Assembly (NCBI RefSeq): GCF_030161255.1
Contig: NZ_BSPX01000001.1
Coordinates: forward strand, 156,877 to 220,876
Reading direction: 5' to 3'
Length of the DNA: 64,000 nucleotides
Source of the DNA: Zoogloea oryzae
GTDB lineage: Bacteria > Pseudomonadota > Gammaproteobacteria > Burkholderiales > Rhodocyclaceae
Below the pieces are notes generated by a model. It saw only the letters and a program-made list of their open reading frames with translations. It had not been told where the DNA came from and searched no databases. Of the stretch, positions 54,931 through 63,412 are shown piece by piece; positions within the stretch are counted from its first letter, which is position 1, and each line of letters starts with the position of its first letter. The translations under genes and the position numbers were made by a program.

Positions 54931-55390
54931 AACCTGTTCAACCTGTAGGTCGGACTTCAGTCCGACAACACCCGCTCGGTGTCCGGATGTCGGACTGAAG
55001 TCCGACCTACAGGGGGCATCTTCAAGTTTTACCTGGGGCACCCCGGGTTTTTGTTGGACGGGTTCAAGCTCGATCTGGAAGGTCGCAGGTGCTGATTGGA
55101 TCTGTTCAAGCTGTAGGTCGGACTTCAGCCCGACAACACCCGCTCGGTGTCCGGATGTCGGACTGAAGTCCTACCTACAGGGGGCATCTTCAGGTTTTAC
55201 CTGGGGCATCCCGGGTTTTTGTTGGACGGGTTCAAGCTCGATCTGAAAGGTCACAGGTGCTGCTTGGATCTGTTCAAGCTGCAGGTCGGACTTCAGTCCG
55301 ACATCCTCCGCCGGGCAGGCTTTGTCGGACTGAAGTCCGACCTACAGGAGGCGGGGGCTGGGGTTTTGTAGGTCGGACTTCAGTCCGACA
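54931..55390. repeat. 168-bp super-repeats of 21-bp units and REP-like hairpin pairs
   Basis: REP-like left arms (TGTAGGTCGGACTTCAG start) occur at 54944, 55112, 55280 and 55367; matching inverted right arms start at 54988, 55156 and 55323. The first three lie exactly 168 bp (8 x 21) apart. Between them are 21-bp units with anchors at 55030, 55051, 55072 and 55093, and again at 55198 and 55219. The last left arm ends 8 bp before the dctP stop. No gene here. The hairpins could end or stabilise dctP mRNA. Confidence 0.88.
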
Positions 55391-55397
55391 CCGGAGC

Positions 55398-56438
55398 TTA
55401 GCGCTTGCCGGCGCGGTAGTCCTTCAGGAGCTTCATCACTTCGTCGAAGGTGTCGGCCGGCACCATCTTGCCGCGGATGCGGGGGTAGAGCTTGTCGGCG
55501 AGGTCGTTCCATTCCTTCATCTGTTCGGGCGTCGGGGTGTGGATCTGCAGGCCGCGCTTCTTCATGGCTTCGACTGCTTCGTCCACTTCCGCCCGGGCCT
55601 TGGTGCGCATCTGCAGGCCTGCTTTGGCGCCGGCGGTCTTGAGGGCCTCCTGGGCGGCGGGGCTCATGTCGTCCCAGGCCTTCTTGGTGACCACTAGGGC
55701 GCCGACGATGGGCGCCCAGTTGATGTCGAGCATGTGGGGCGCGGTGGCGTAGACCTGGCTCGCCAGCGCGAAGTAAGGGGTGGCGGGCACGGCGGTGATC
55801 ATCCCGGTCTGGATGGACGGGAGGATGTCGCTGGTCTCCAGGGGCACCGGGGTGTAGCCCAGGCTCTTCATGATGTCCTGCTGCTCGGATTCGCCCGCCC
55901 AGGCGAAGAACTTCATCTTGCGGTAGTCGTCCGGGCGCACCGCGGCGTCCTTCGAGAAGAAGCGCACCCAGCCGGCGTCGCCCCAGGCCAGCACCACGAA
56001 GCCTTTTTCGAGGAACTTGCGCTCCATGCCCGGGCGCAGCTTCTCGCGCACGTAGTCCACTTCGTCCCAGCTCTTGAAGAGCAGCGGCATGTTCTGCAGG
56101 GCCGAGATGGAGGGCTCGATCTCGCGCAGGCCGACCACCGACAGCAAGGCGCCTTGCAGTTGGCCGATGCGCATCCGGCGGGCCATGTCGGTTTCGCCGC
56201 CCTGGCCGCCGTCCGGGTAGATCACGTACTTGGCGCCGTCGCCCTGGGCGCTGCGCCAGGCTTCGCCCACTTCCATCAACTGGCGGTGGTAGAGGGAGTT
56301 CTTGGGGGCCAGGGTGCCGATGCGAAGCTGGCTGGCGGCGTGGGCGCCGGGGGCGGCGAACGCACCGATCAGCAGGCCCAGGAGCAGGCCCAGCAGGGAG
56401 ACGAGGTGGGGGTGGAGGCGGTCGATGAGTCGGTGCAT
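55398..56438 (-). CDS. TRAP transporter substrate-binding protein (DctP family)
   Basis: 346 aa with a signal peptide (about residues 1-35, ending AHAA). LRIGTLAPKNSLYHRQLMEV, MARRMRIGQLQGA and the later RFFSKDAAVRPDDYRKMKFF follow the DctP pattern, including the arginine region that binds the ligand carboxylate. Captures substrate in the periplasm for DctQM. Lies 27 bp after tatT. Confidence 0.93.
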   Translation of the reverse strand: MHRLIDRLHPHLVSLLGLLLGLLIGAFAAPGAHAASQLRIGTLAPKNSLYHRQLMEVGEAWRSAQGDGAKYVIYPDGGQGGETDMARRMRIGQLQGALLSVVGLREIEPSISALQNMPLLFKSWDEVDYVREKLRPGMERKFLEKGFVVLAWGDAGWVRFFSKDAAVRPDDYRKMKFFAWAGESEQQDIMKSLGYTPVPLETSDILPSIQTGMITAVPATPYFALASQVYATAPHMLDINWAPIVGALVVTKKAWDDMSPAAQEALKTAGAKAGLQMRTKARAEVDEAVEAMKKRGLQIHTPTPEQMKEWNDLADKLYPRIRGKMVPADTFDEVMKLLKDYRAGKR

Positions 56439-56465
56439 GGCGGGCTCGTCCGGAATGAAGGGGGG

Positions 56466-57359
56466 TCAGAACAGGTCGTCGGCGGTGTCCAGCAGCCAGC
56501 GGGCGCGGCGGCGCATCACCTCGTTGGCCAGCATCTTCGGGCTGCCCGGGGCGTCCTTCACGGCCAGCGCCTGGCCCAGCAGATCGGTGAAGGCGGCCTT
56601 GTCGCCGGCCGGCAGGGCGATGCCTTCGGCCTTGGCGACGAAGGCGCCTGCGCTCGTGCCGTGGGCGAGGCGGATTGCCTCGTCGAAGTATTTTTCGGCC
56701 TGGATGCGGCTGCCGCCCGGGCGGGCCGCCTCGAAGCTGCCCATCAGGCTGGCCATGTCGCCGTCGCCAAAATTGGGGTTTGCATCCCAGGCCAGCCTGG
56801 CAAGGCGGGCGGCGAGGGGCAGGTCGGCCACGGTGTCCGGGTCGTCCTTCGAGAGGGAGATCTGCCCGCCCCAGGCCGCGGCGGCCCAGTAGGCGAGGGG
56901 CACATCGGCGGCTTTGAGGCGCAGCGGCGAGGCCGGGTCGGCCAGCTGGCGGCGCAGATCCGGGTGGGTGGTTTCGAGAGCGGTGAGGGCGTGATCGCGG
57001 GCCCGGCGGTAGAGCCGCGCGGCGCGCTCCCGCAGGCGCTGGGCGGCCTTGGCGTCGGTGGCGTCGAGGCGATCGGCATCGAAGGCCACGAAGGCGTAGG
57101 CGTACTGGGTGAAACCGGCGGCCACGGCCGTCGCCAGCCCGGCGTGGTCGGGCTGGCCGCGCAGCACGGATTCGGAGAGCTTGAGGTGGTAGGCGCTGGC
57201 TTCGCGGGCCAGATCGAGGTCATCCTCGGGGGCGCTGCCCTGGCTGGCCAGCTCGTCGGCGAGGCCGTGCATCACCATCTGGCGGGGCGAACAGGCCGAC
57301 AGCACGAGGGCTGCCAGGACGATCAGGGCAGAGCGGCAGAACGGAGCGGATGACGCCAT
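56466..57359 (-). CDS. TatT-type lipoprotein of a TRAP transporter
   Basis: 297 aa lipoprotein: signal peptide with lipobox LSAC, lipidated cysteine C23. The rest is helical, TPR-like, with DADRLDATDAKAAQRLRERA and PNFGDGDMASLMGSFEAA as in the TatT family that trimerises with periplasmic TRAP components. First gene of the tatT-dctP-dctQM operon. Confidence 0.88.
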   Translation of the reverse strand: MASSAPFCRSALIVLAALVLSACSPRQMVMHGLADELASQGSAPEDDLDLAREASAYHLKLSESVLRGQPDHAGLATAVAAGFTQYAYAFVAFDADRLDATDAKAAQRLRERAARLYRRARDHALTALETTHPDLRRQLADPASPLRLKAADVPLAYWAAAAWGGQISLSKDDPDTVADLPLAARLARLAWDANPNFGDGDMASLMGSFEAARPGGSRIQAEKYFDEAIRLAHGTSAGAFVAKAEGIALPAGDKAAFTDLLGQALAVKDAPGSPKMLANEVMRRRARWLLDTADDLF

Positions 57360-57476
57360 GGCGCAGCTTGGATTGCGCCATGCCCGCGGCCGGCGTCGAA
57401 TGATGAGACGCGGCGGAAGATAGCGGGGCGATGTTGCGGGGGGATGACGAAGCGGTGACGGCGCCGCGTTGCCGCT

Positions 57477-57609
57477 CGGACTGCAGGTCGGACTGCAGGT
57501 CGGATTGTAGGTCGGATTGTAGGTCGGACTTCAGTCCGACAACGCGGGTTGATCCATCCACATGGCCGGTTGATCGGGCAGGGTTTGTCGGACTGAAGTC
57601 CGACCTACA
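57477..57609. repeat. 12-bp tandem repeat plus REP-like inverted pair
   Basis: Units start at 57477, 57489, 57501, 57513 and 57525: CGGACTGCAGGT twice, CGGATTGTAGGT twice, then a partial unit that is the start of a REP arm. The REP-like arm 57518-57541 and its inverted partner 57586-57609 match those at 54944-55011. It lies in the 274-bp gap between tatT and the YitT gene, near their opposite ends; no gene is seen there. Confidence 0.88.
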
Positions 57610-57633
57610 GGGTGGCCCGAGGGATGTGTCGAC

Positions 57634-58257
57634 TCAGAACCCGTGATACCTGTCCGGCCGGTGATTGACGCCGATCACCAGGTTGAGCGCTGCGGCGCCG
57701 AGGACGGACAGCATCACCTGATGGGGCTCGACGACGAGGAGGCCGGTGGCGAGGATCAGGCTGTCGAAGGCCATCTGCACGGTGCCGGCGCGCCAGCCGC
57801 GGGTCTTCTGGAGGTAGATGGCCATCACGCCGACGCCGCCGAGGCTGGCGCCGTGGCGGATCAGGATGAGGATGCCGATGCCGATGGCGAGGCCGCTCAT
57901 CACCGCGGCGAATACCGGGTCGAGGTGGGTGAAGCCGATGAGGCCGGGCACGATCTCGGTGAAGATGGACAACAGGCCGATGGCGCAGAAGGTCTTGAGG
58001 GTGAAGCGCGGCCCCAGCGCCTTGTAGCCGAACACGTAGAAAGGCAGGTTGATGAGGAAGAGCACCGTGCCGAAACGCCAGCCACCCAGGTAATGGGCGA
58101 TGAAGGCGAGCCCGGTGGTGCCACCGGAGAGCAGCCGCGCCTCCCGCAGCATGACCACGCCGAGGGCGGTGAACAGGCAGCCGATCACCATTGCCTGGAT
58201 GTCCTCGAGCAGGGTGTGGGGCGCGGCTTGGAGGGGGGCGGTGTCGTGGCTGGGCAT
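57634..58257 (-). CDS. YitT-family membrane protein
   Basis: 207 aa with five or more transmembrane segments. Motifs LLSGGTTGLAFIAHYLGGW and RHGASLGGVGVMAIYLQKTRGW are the repeated Gly-rich segments of the YitT family. Function is unknown; transport is suspected. The gap upstream, 58258-58554 (297 bp), has no other gene that I can support. Confidence 0.88.
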   Translation of the reverse strand: MPSHDTAPLQAAPHTLLEDIQAMVIGCLFTALGVVMLREARLLSGGTTGLAFIAHYLGGWRFGTVLFLINLPFYVFGYKALGPRFTLKTFCAIGLLSIFTEIVPGLIGFTHLDPVFAAVMSGLAIGIGILILIRHGASLGGVGVMAIYLQKTRGWRAGTVQMAFDSLILATGLLVVEPHQVMLSVLGAAALNLVIGVNHRPDRYHGF

Positions 58258-58554
58258 GGGGAACGGGGTGAAAGGTGCGCGGCCACATCATAGCGGCGTG
58301 GTCGGCGGGGCGACAGGGGCGGGGCACCCGGCCGTCTGGTCGTGCCATGTGTTGCACAAATGCAGCGGAGTTGGCCCGAAACGGGTTTTCATGGCGTGCG
58401 GGTGACATAGTTCTCATCCGCACCGCCCCCGGCGGGCGCATGCTTTCAGCACGCCACAGGAGACCCGGATCCATCCGGCCGCCAGGGAAGGTCAGGACGG
58501 CCGGCATTCATTCCGGGCTCTTTGGGGCAGTGCAAGAAGAAAGGAGTTCACATC

Positions 58555-58698
58555 ATGAACCCGCTAGCCTGGTGGATCGACTATTGCGTGGGTGCGGTCA
58601 GCACCAGCGCGTCCCGTTTCGAGATGTGGGGCCTGCTGCTCCTCAAGAAGCCCCTCGAAACCCTTGCCGAGCAAGGCAAGGCGCCCGACCCCAAGTAA
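58555..58698 (+). CDS. Small protein of 47 residues, unknown
   Basis: ATG 58555 to TAA 58698, with AAAGGAG ideally placed upstream. Sequence begins MNPLAWWIDYCVGAVSTSAS, continues RFEMWGLLLLKKPLETL and ends KAPDPK. Two amphipathic or weakly hydrophobic helices suggest membrane association. I do not recognise it. It converges on cusA, ending 43 bp from the cusA stop. The strong ribosome site is the main reason to believe in it. Confidence 0.65.
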   Translation: MNPLAWWIDYCVGAVSTSASRFEMWGLLLLKKPLETLAEQGKAPDPK

Positions 58699-58741
58699 AT
58701 CCCCGTCCGCGTTGTTCCCCTGCCCGGGACGGCCCCTGTTT

Positions 58742-61700
58742 TCAGGCGCCGTCCCGTTGCCATTGCTTGACCAGCATGTAGATCGCCGGAATCACCGCCA
58801 GGGTGAGGATTGTGGATGAGATCATCCCGCCCACCATCGGCGCGGCGATGGGGCGCATCACCTCGCTGCCGGTGCCGCTGCCCCACAGGATGGGCAGGAG
58901 GCCGGCCATGATGGCGACGACGGTCATCATCTTGGGGCGCACCCGTTCCACCGCGCCTTCCATCACCGCCTCGTAAAGATCGGCGAGGGTCGGCGTCTCG
59001 CCGGCAGCGGCGCGGCGGGCCCTGGCCTCGGCCCAGGCGTGGTCGAGGTAGATCAGCATCACCACGCCGGTCTCGGCCGCCACGCCGGCCAGCGCGATGA
59101 AGCCCACCGCCACCGCCACCGACAGGTTGTAGCCCAGCAGCCAGATCAGCCACACGCCGCCCACCAGCGCGAAGGGCACCGACAGCATCACGATGAGGGT
59201 TTCGGTGAGGCGCCCGAAGTTTACGTAGAGCAGCAGGAAGATGGTGAGCAGGGTGAGCGGCACGACGATCTTCATCCGCTCGATGGCGCGCTCCATGTAT
59301 TCGAACTGCCCGCTCCAGGCCACGTAGTAGCTGGGCGGAAACTTCACCTGATCGGCCACGGCCTTCTTGGCGTCGGCCACGTAGCCGCCGATGTCGCGGC
59401 CGCGGATGTCCACGTAGATGTAGGCGGAGAGCAGCGCGTTTTCGGTGCGGATGCCCGGCGTGCCCTTGGCGATCACCACCTTGGCAAGTTGCCCGAGGGG
59501 CAGCATGGCGCCGTTCATGGTCGGCACCAGCACCTCGCGGGCGATCTGCTCGGGGCTGGAGCGCAGCTCGCGGGGGTAGCGCACCGTCACGCCGTAGCGC
59601 TCGCGGCCTTCCACGGTGGTGGTGACCATCTCGCCACCCAGCGCGCCGGCGATCACGTCCTGCAGCTCGCCCACGGTGATGCCGTAGCGGGCGAGCTGCG
59701 CCCGGTCGGGCTCGATGTTGAGGTAGAAGCCGCCGGTGATGCGCTCGGCGAAGGCGCTGGTGGTGCCGGGCACGGCACGGACGACGCCCTCGATGGTCTT
59801 GGCGAGGCGTTCGAGCTCGTCCAGATCCTTGCCGAACACCTTGATGCCGATGGGCGTGCGGATGCCAGTGGACAGCATGTCGGTGCGGGCCTTGATGGGC
59901 ATCGTCCAGGCGTTGGCGACGCCGGGAAACTGCAGCGCGGCGTCGAGTTCGGCGATGAGCTTGTCGGTGGTCATGCCCGGCCGCCACTGGTCGTGGGGCT
60001 TGAGGTTGATGATGGTCTCGAACATCTCGATCGGCGCCGGATCGGTGGCGGTGTTGGCGCGGCCGGCCTTGCCGAAGACGGAGGCGACCTCGGGGAAGCT
60101 CTTGATGATCCGGTCCTGGGTCTGCATCAGCTCGGCGGCCTTGGTGACCGACATGCCGGGCAGGGAGGAGGGCATGTAGAGCAGGGTGCCTTCGTCGAGG
60201 GTGGGCATGAACTCGGAGCCCAGGCGCGAGGCCGGGTAGAGCGTGGCCACCAGCGCCAGCACCGCGAGGCTGATGGTGAGCTTCTTCCAGCGCAGCACGC
60301 CGCGGATGATGGGGCGGTAGAGGCGGATCAGCACGCGGTTCACCGGGTTCTGGGCCTCCGGGACGATCCGCCCGCGGATGAAAAGCAGCATCAGCACCGG
60401 CACCAGGGTGACGGATAGCAGCGCGGCGCTGGCCATCGAGAAGGTCTTGGTCCAGGCCAGCGGCGAGAACAGCCGGCCTTCCTGGCCTTCGAGGCTGAAC
60501 ACCGGCAGGAACGACACCGTGATGATGAGCAGCGAGAAGAACAGCGCCGGCCCCACCTCGCGGCAGGCGGCGAGCATCGCCTCGGCCCGGTCGGCGGTGG
60601 TGTGACCATCGGGCAGGCGTTCGAGGTGCTTGTGGGCGTTCTCGATCATCACGATGGCCGCGTCGATCATCGCGCCGATGGCGATCGCGATGCCGCCCAG
60701 GCTCATCAGGTTGGAGTTCATCCCCAGGAGGCGCATGGCGATGAAGGCCATCAGCACGCCCACCGGCAGCATCAGGATCGCCACCAGCGCGCTCCTCACA
60801 TGCAGCAGGAAGACCACGCACACCAGCGCGACGATCAGGGATTCCTCGACCAGCGTGGATTTGAGGGTGGCGATGGCGCGCTCGATGAGCTCGGAGCGGT
60901 CATACACCGGCTGCACCGTCACGCCTTCGGGCAGGCCGGGGCCGATCTCGGCGACCTTGGCCTTGAGGTTGCCGATGACCTCCAGCGCGTTCTGGCCGTG
61001 GCGGGCCATGGCGATGCCGGCCACCACCTCGCCGTCGCCGTCGAGTTCGGCGATGCCGCGGCGCTCGTCGGGCACCAGCTCCACCCGGGCCACATCGCGC
61101 ACCAGCACGGCGGTGCCGCGCTCGGCCTTCAGCACCAGCGCGCCGATGTCGTCCTTGCCGCGCAGGTAGCCCTTGCCGCGCACCATGTACTCGGTCTCGG
61201 CCATCTCGACCACCCGGCCGCCCACGTCGCGGTTGGAGTCGCGGATCACCTGGGCGACCTTCATCAGCGGGATGCCGTAGGCGCGCAGCTTCACCGGATC
61301 GACGGTGACCTGATAGGTCTGCACGAAGCCGCCCACCGACGCCACTTCGGCCACGCCCGGCGCCTTGGCGAGCTGGTACCGCACGTACCAGTCCTGGATC
61401 GAGCGCAGCTCGGCGAGGGTCTTGTCCCGCGCCAGCAGCACGTATTGATAGACCCAGCCCACGCCGGTGGCGTCCGGCCCGATCTGCGGGGTCACGCCCT
61501 TGGGCATGCGCCCGGCGGCGAAGTTGAGGTATTCCAGCACCCGCGAGCGGGCCCAGTAGATGTCGGTGCCGTCCTCGAAGATCACATACACGAAGGACGC
61601 GCCGAAGAAGGAGAAACCGCGCACCACCTTGGAGCGCGGCACCGACAGCATCGCGGTGGTGAGCGGGTAGGTGACCTGATCCTCCACCACCTGGGGCGCC

Positions 61701-61867
61701 TGGCCGGGGAACTCGGTATAGACGATCACCTGCACGTCGGAGAGATCCGGCAGGGCGTCGATGGGGGTGCGGAGCAGGGCGAAGACGCCGGCGAACACCA
61801 CGAAGGCGGTGGCGAGCAAAACCAGCACCCGGTTGCGGCCGGACCAGTCGATGAGCTTGGCGAGCAT
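58742..61867 (-). CDS. cusA: Heavy-metal RND efflux pump, CusA type (copper/silver)
   Basis: 1041 aa. Twelve-span RND pump with two large periplasmic loops. RTPIDALPDLSDVQVIVYTEFPGQAP and FVYVIFEDGTDIYWARSRV are CzcA/CusA signatures. The methionine in ARTDMLSTGIRTPIGIKV corresponds to one of the CusA metal-binding methionines, favouring Cu(I)/Ag(I) over Zn/Co/Cd. Exports metal across the envelope with CusB and CusC. Confidence 0.92.
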   Translation of the reverse strand: MLAKLIDWSGRNRVLVLLATAFVVFAGVFALLRTPIDALPDLSDVQVIVYTEFPGQAPQVVEDQVTYPLTTAMLSVPRSKVVRGFSFFGASFVYVIFEDGTDIYWARSRVLEYLNFAAGRMPKGVTPQIGPDATGVGWVYQYVLLARDKTLAELRSIQDWYVRYQLAKAPGVAEVASVGGFVQTYQVTVDPVKLRAYGIPLMKVAQVIRDSNRDVGGRVVEMAETEYMVRGKGYLRGKDDIGALVLKAERGTAVLVRDVARVELVPDERRGIAELDGDGEVVAGIAMARHGQNALEVIGNLKAKVAEIGPGLPEGVTVQPVYDRSELIERAIATLKSTLVEESLIVALVCVVFLLHVRSALVAILMLPVGVLMAFIAMRLLGMNSNLMSLGGIAIAIGAMIDAAIVMIENAHKHLERLPDGHTTADRAEAMLAACREVGPALFFSLLIITVSFLPVFSLEGQEGRLFSPLAWTKTFSMASAALLSVTLVPVLMLLFIRGRIVPEAQNPVNRVLIRLYRPIIRGVLRWKKLTISLAVLALVATLYPASRLGSEFMPTLDEGTLLYMPSSLPGMSVTKAAELMQTQDRIIKSFPEVASVFGKAGRANTATDPAPIEMFETIINLKPHDQWRPGMTTDKLIAELDAALQFPGVANAWTMPIKARTDMLSTGIRTPIGIKVFGKDLDELERLAKTIEGVVRAVPGTTSAFAERITGGFYLNIEPDRAQLARYGITVGELQDVIAGALGGEMVTTTVEGRERYGVTVRYPRELRSSPEQIAREVLVPTMNGAMLPLGQLAKVVIAKGTPGIRTENALLSAYIYVDIRGRDIGGYVADAKKAVADQVKFPPSYYVAWSGQFEYMERAIERMKIVVPLTLLTIFLLLYVNFGRLTETLIVMLSVPFALVGGVWLIWLLGYNLSVAVAVGFIALAGVAAETGVVMLIYLDHAWAEARARRAAAGETPTLADLYEAVMEGAVERVRPKMMTVVAIMAGLLPILWGSGTGSEVMRPIAAPMVGGMISSTILTLAVIPAIYMLVKQWQRDGA

Positions 61868-61879
61868 GGGGGCTTTCCG

Positions 61880-63412
61880 TCAGTGTCCGGCGTGGGCCGC
61901 GGACGTGGTGGCGGCGGGGCGGATCACGGTGATGACCCATTCGCCCGGCGCGCGCTCGACGAACTCGAAGGCCACCTTGGCGCCCGGCTTGAGCCCGGCC
62001 TGCAGCGACGGGTTGGCGAACTTGAACTCCATGCTCATCGCCGGCCACTTGAGACTGGCGACGGGGCCGTGGGTGAGCATCACCGTTCCGTCGGAGACGT
62101 CGATGCTCTCCACCACGCCCTCTGCCTTGTGCCCCACGCTGGCGGCGGCGGGCTGGGGCGGGGCGAAGCCGCCCAGCGCCGCCTTGAGGTTGCTCTCGGC
62201 GTCGATCAGGAAGTTGGCGGCCACCACCACCGCGTCGCCAGCTTTGAGGCCGTCCAGCACCGCGACCCGATCTTCCCCGCGGCTGCCGAGCTTCACCTCG
62301 CGCGGGGTGAAGCGGCCTTCACCCTCCGCGATCAGCACCACCTGGCGGGTGCCGCTGTCGATCACAGCCGAAGTCGGCACGGTGAGCACCTGCGCGCTGC
62401 TGCCGGCATTGATCTCGATGCGGGCGAACATGCCGGGCTTGAGCAGCAGGCCGGGGTTGGCCAGCTCGACCCGCACCGGCGTCGTGCGGGTGTCGGCGTT
62501 CACGCTGGGGTAGAGGTAGGCGATGCGGCCGTCGAAGCTCTTGTCGGGGTAGGCGTCCACCCGAACCTTCACCGGCGCACCCACGCGGGCGGCGGCGATG
62601 TCCTGCTCGAAGACGTCGGCCATCACCCACACGCGGGAGAGATCCGCCACCTGATACAGCGCATCGCCGGGCATGAAGCGGGCGCCCTGGACGGCCTTCT
62701 TCTCGGTGACGATGCCGGCCACCGGAGACTGGAAACTGATCGTCCGCGTTGCGGCGCCCGATTTGGCGAGGGCACGCAGCTGGGCGTCGGAGATGTCCCA
62801 GTTGCGCAGGCGGATGAGGGCCGATTCGGCCAGCTGCTTCATCCCGGCCTGGGCCTCGTTGCCGGCGTTCTTGAGCGACTCGACGCCCTGGGCGGCGATC
62901 TGGTATTCCCGCTGGGCGGCGACGAGCTCGGGGCTGTAGGCCTCGAACAGCACCTGACCGCGGGCTACCGGCTGGCCGGTGACGTTTACGTGCAGGCGCT
63001 CCACGTAGCCCTCGAACTTGGGGGCGATGGTGTAGAGGCGCTGCTCGTCCGGCTCCACTCGCCCGGCGGCGCGGATCTGGGCGCCAAGGGGGCGCAGCTC
63101 GGCAGTCTCGGTGCGCACTCCGAGTTTCTGGATGCGCTCGGCGTTGATCTTCACCTGGCCGGCGGGGGCCGGCGTGGCTTCCGCTTCGCCCTCATACACC
63201 GGGATGTAGTCCATCCCCATCGGGTCTTTCTTGGGTGTTTGCGAGGTGTCGGGCAGGCCCATGGGGTTGCGGTAGTAGAGCAGCTTGCGGGCGGGCTTGG
63301 CGTCGGCGGCGGGCGCAGGCGGCGTGGCGCTGCGGGTGCCGAACCAGTAGCCGCCGGCGGTGCCGCCCACGGCGATCACGGCGGCGAGGGCGAGGGCGGC
63401 GGTGGATTTCAC
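61880..63412 (-). CDS. cusB: CusB-type periplasmic adaptor with fused C-terminal CusF domain
   Basis: 510 aa from GTG 63412, overlapping the cusC stop as GTGA. N-terminal membrane segment/signal, then a Met-rich metal-binding segment (YYRNPMGLPDTS, KKDPMGMDYIPVYE), barrel-sandwich and hairpin parts (IAPKFEGYVERLHV), and at about 415-500 a CusF fold: VVESIDVSDGTVMLTHGPVA followed by KWPAMSMEF. The His, Trp and two Met match the CusF Cu(I) site. The metallochaperone, separate in E. coli, is thus built into the adaptor. Confidence 0.93.
   Translation of the reverse strand: MKSTAALALAAVIAVGGTAGGYWFGTRSATPPAPAADAKPARKLLYYRNPMGLPDTSQTPKKDPMGMDYIPVYEGEAEATPAPAGQVKINAERIQKLGVRTETAELRPLGAQIRAAGRVEPDEQRLYTIAPKFEGYVERLHVNVTGQPVARGQVLFEAYSPELVAAQREYQIAAQGVESLKNAGNEAQAGMKQLAESALIRLRNWDISDAQLRALAKSGAATRTISFQSPVAGIVTEKKAVQGARFMPGDALYQVADLSRVWVMADVFEQDIAAARVGAPVKVRVDAYPDKSFDGRIAYLYPSVNADTRTTPVRVELANPGLLLKPGMFARIEINAGSSAQVLTVPTSAVIDSGTRQVVLIAEGEGRFTPREVKLGSRGEDRVAVLDGLKAGDAVVVAANFLIDAESNLKAALGGFAPPQPAAASVGHKAEGVVESIDVSDGTVMLTHGPVASLKWPAMSMEFKFANPSLQAGLKPGAKVAFEFVERAPGEWVITVIRPAATTSAAHAGH

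Noticed and set aside
47858..55390. CRISPR interpretation of the 21-bp arrays
   Set aside because: Units are too short, spacing lacks spacers of 25-40 bp, units are not identical repeats, and no cas genes are present.
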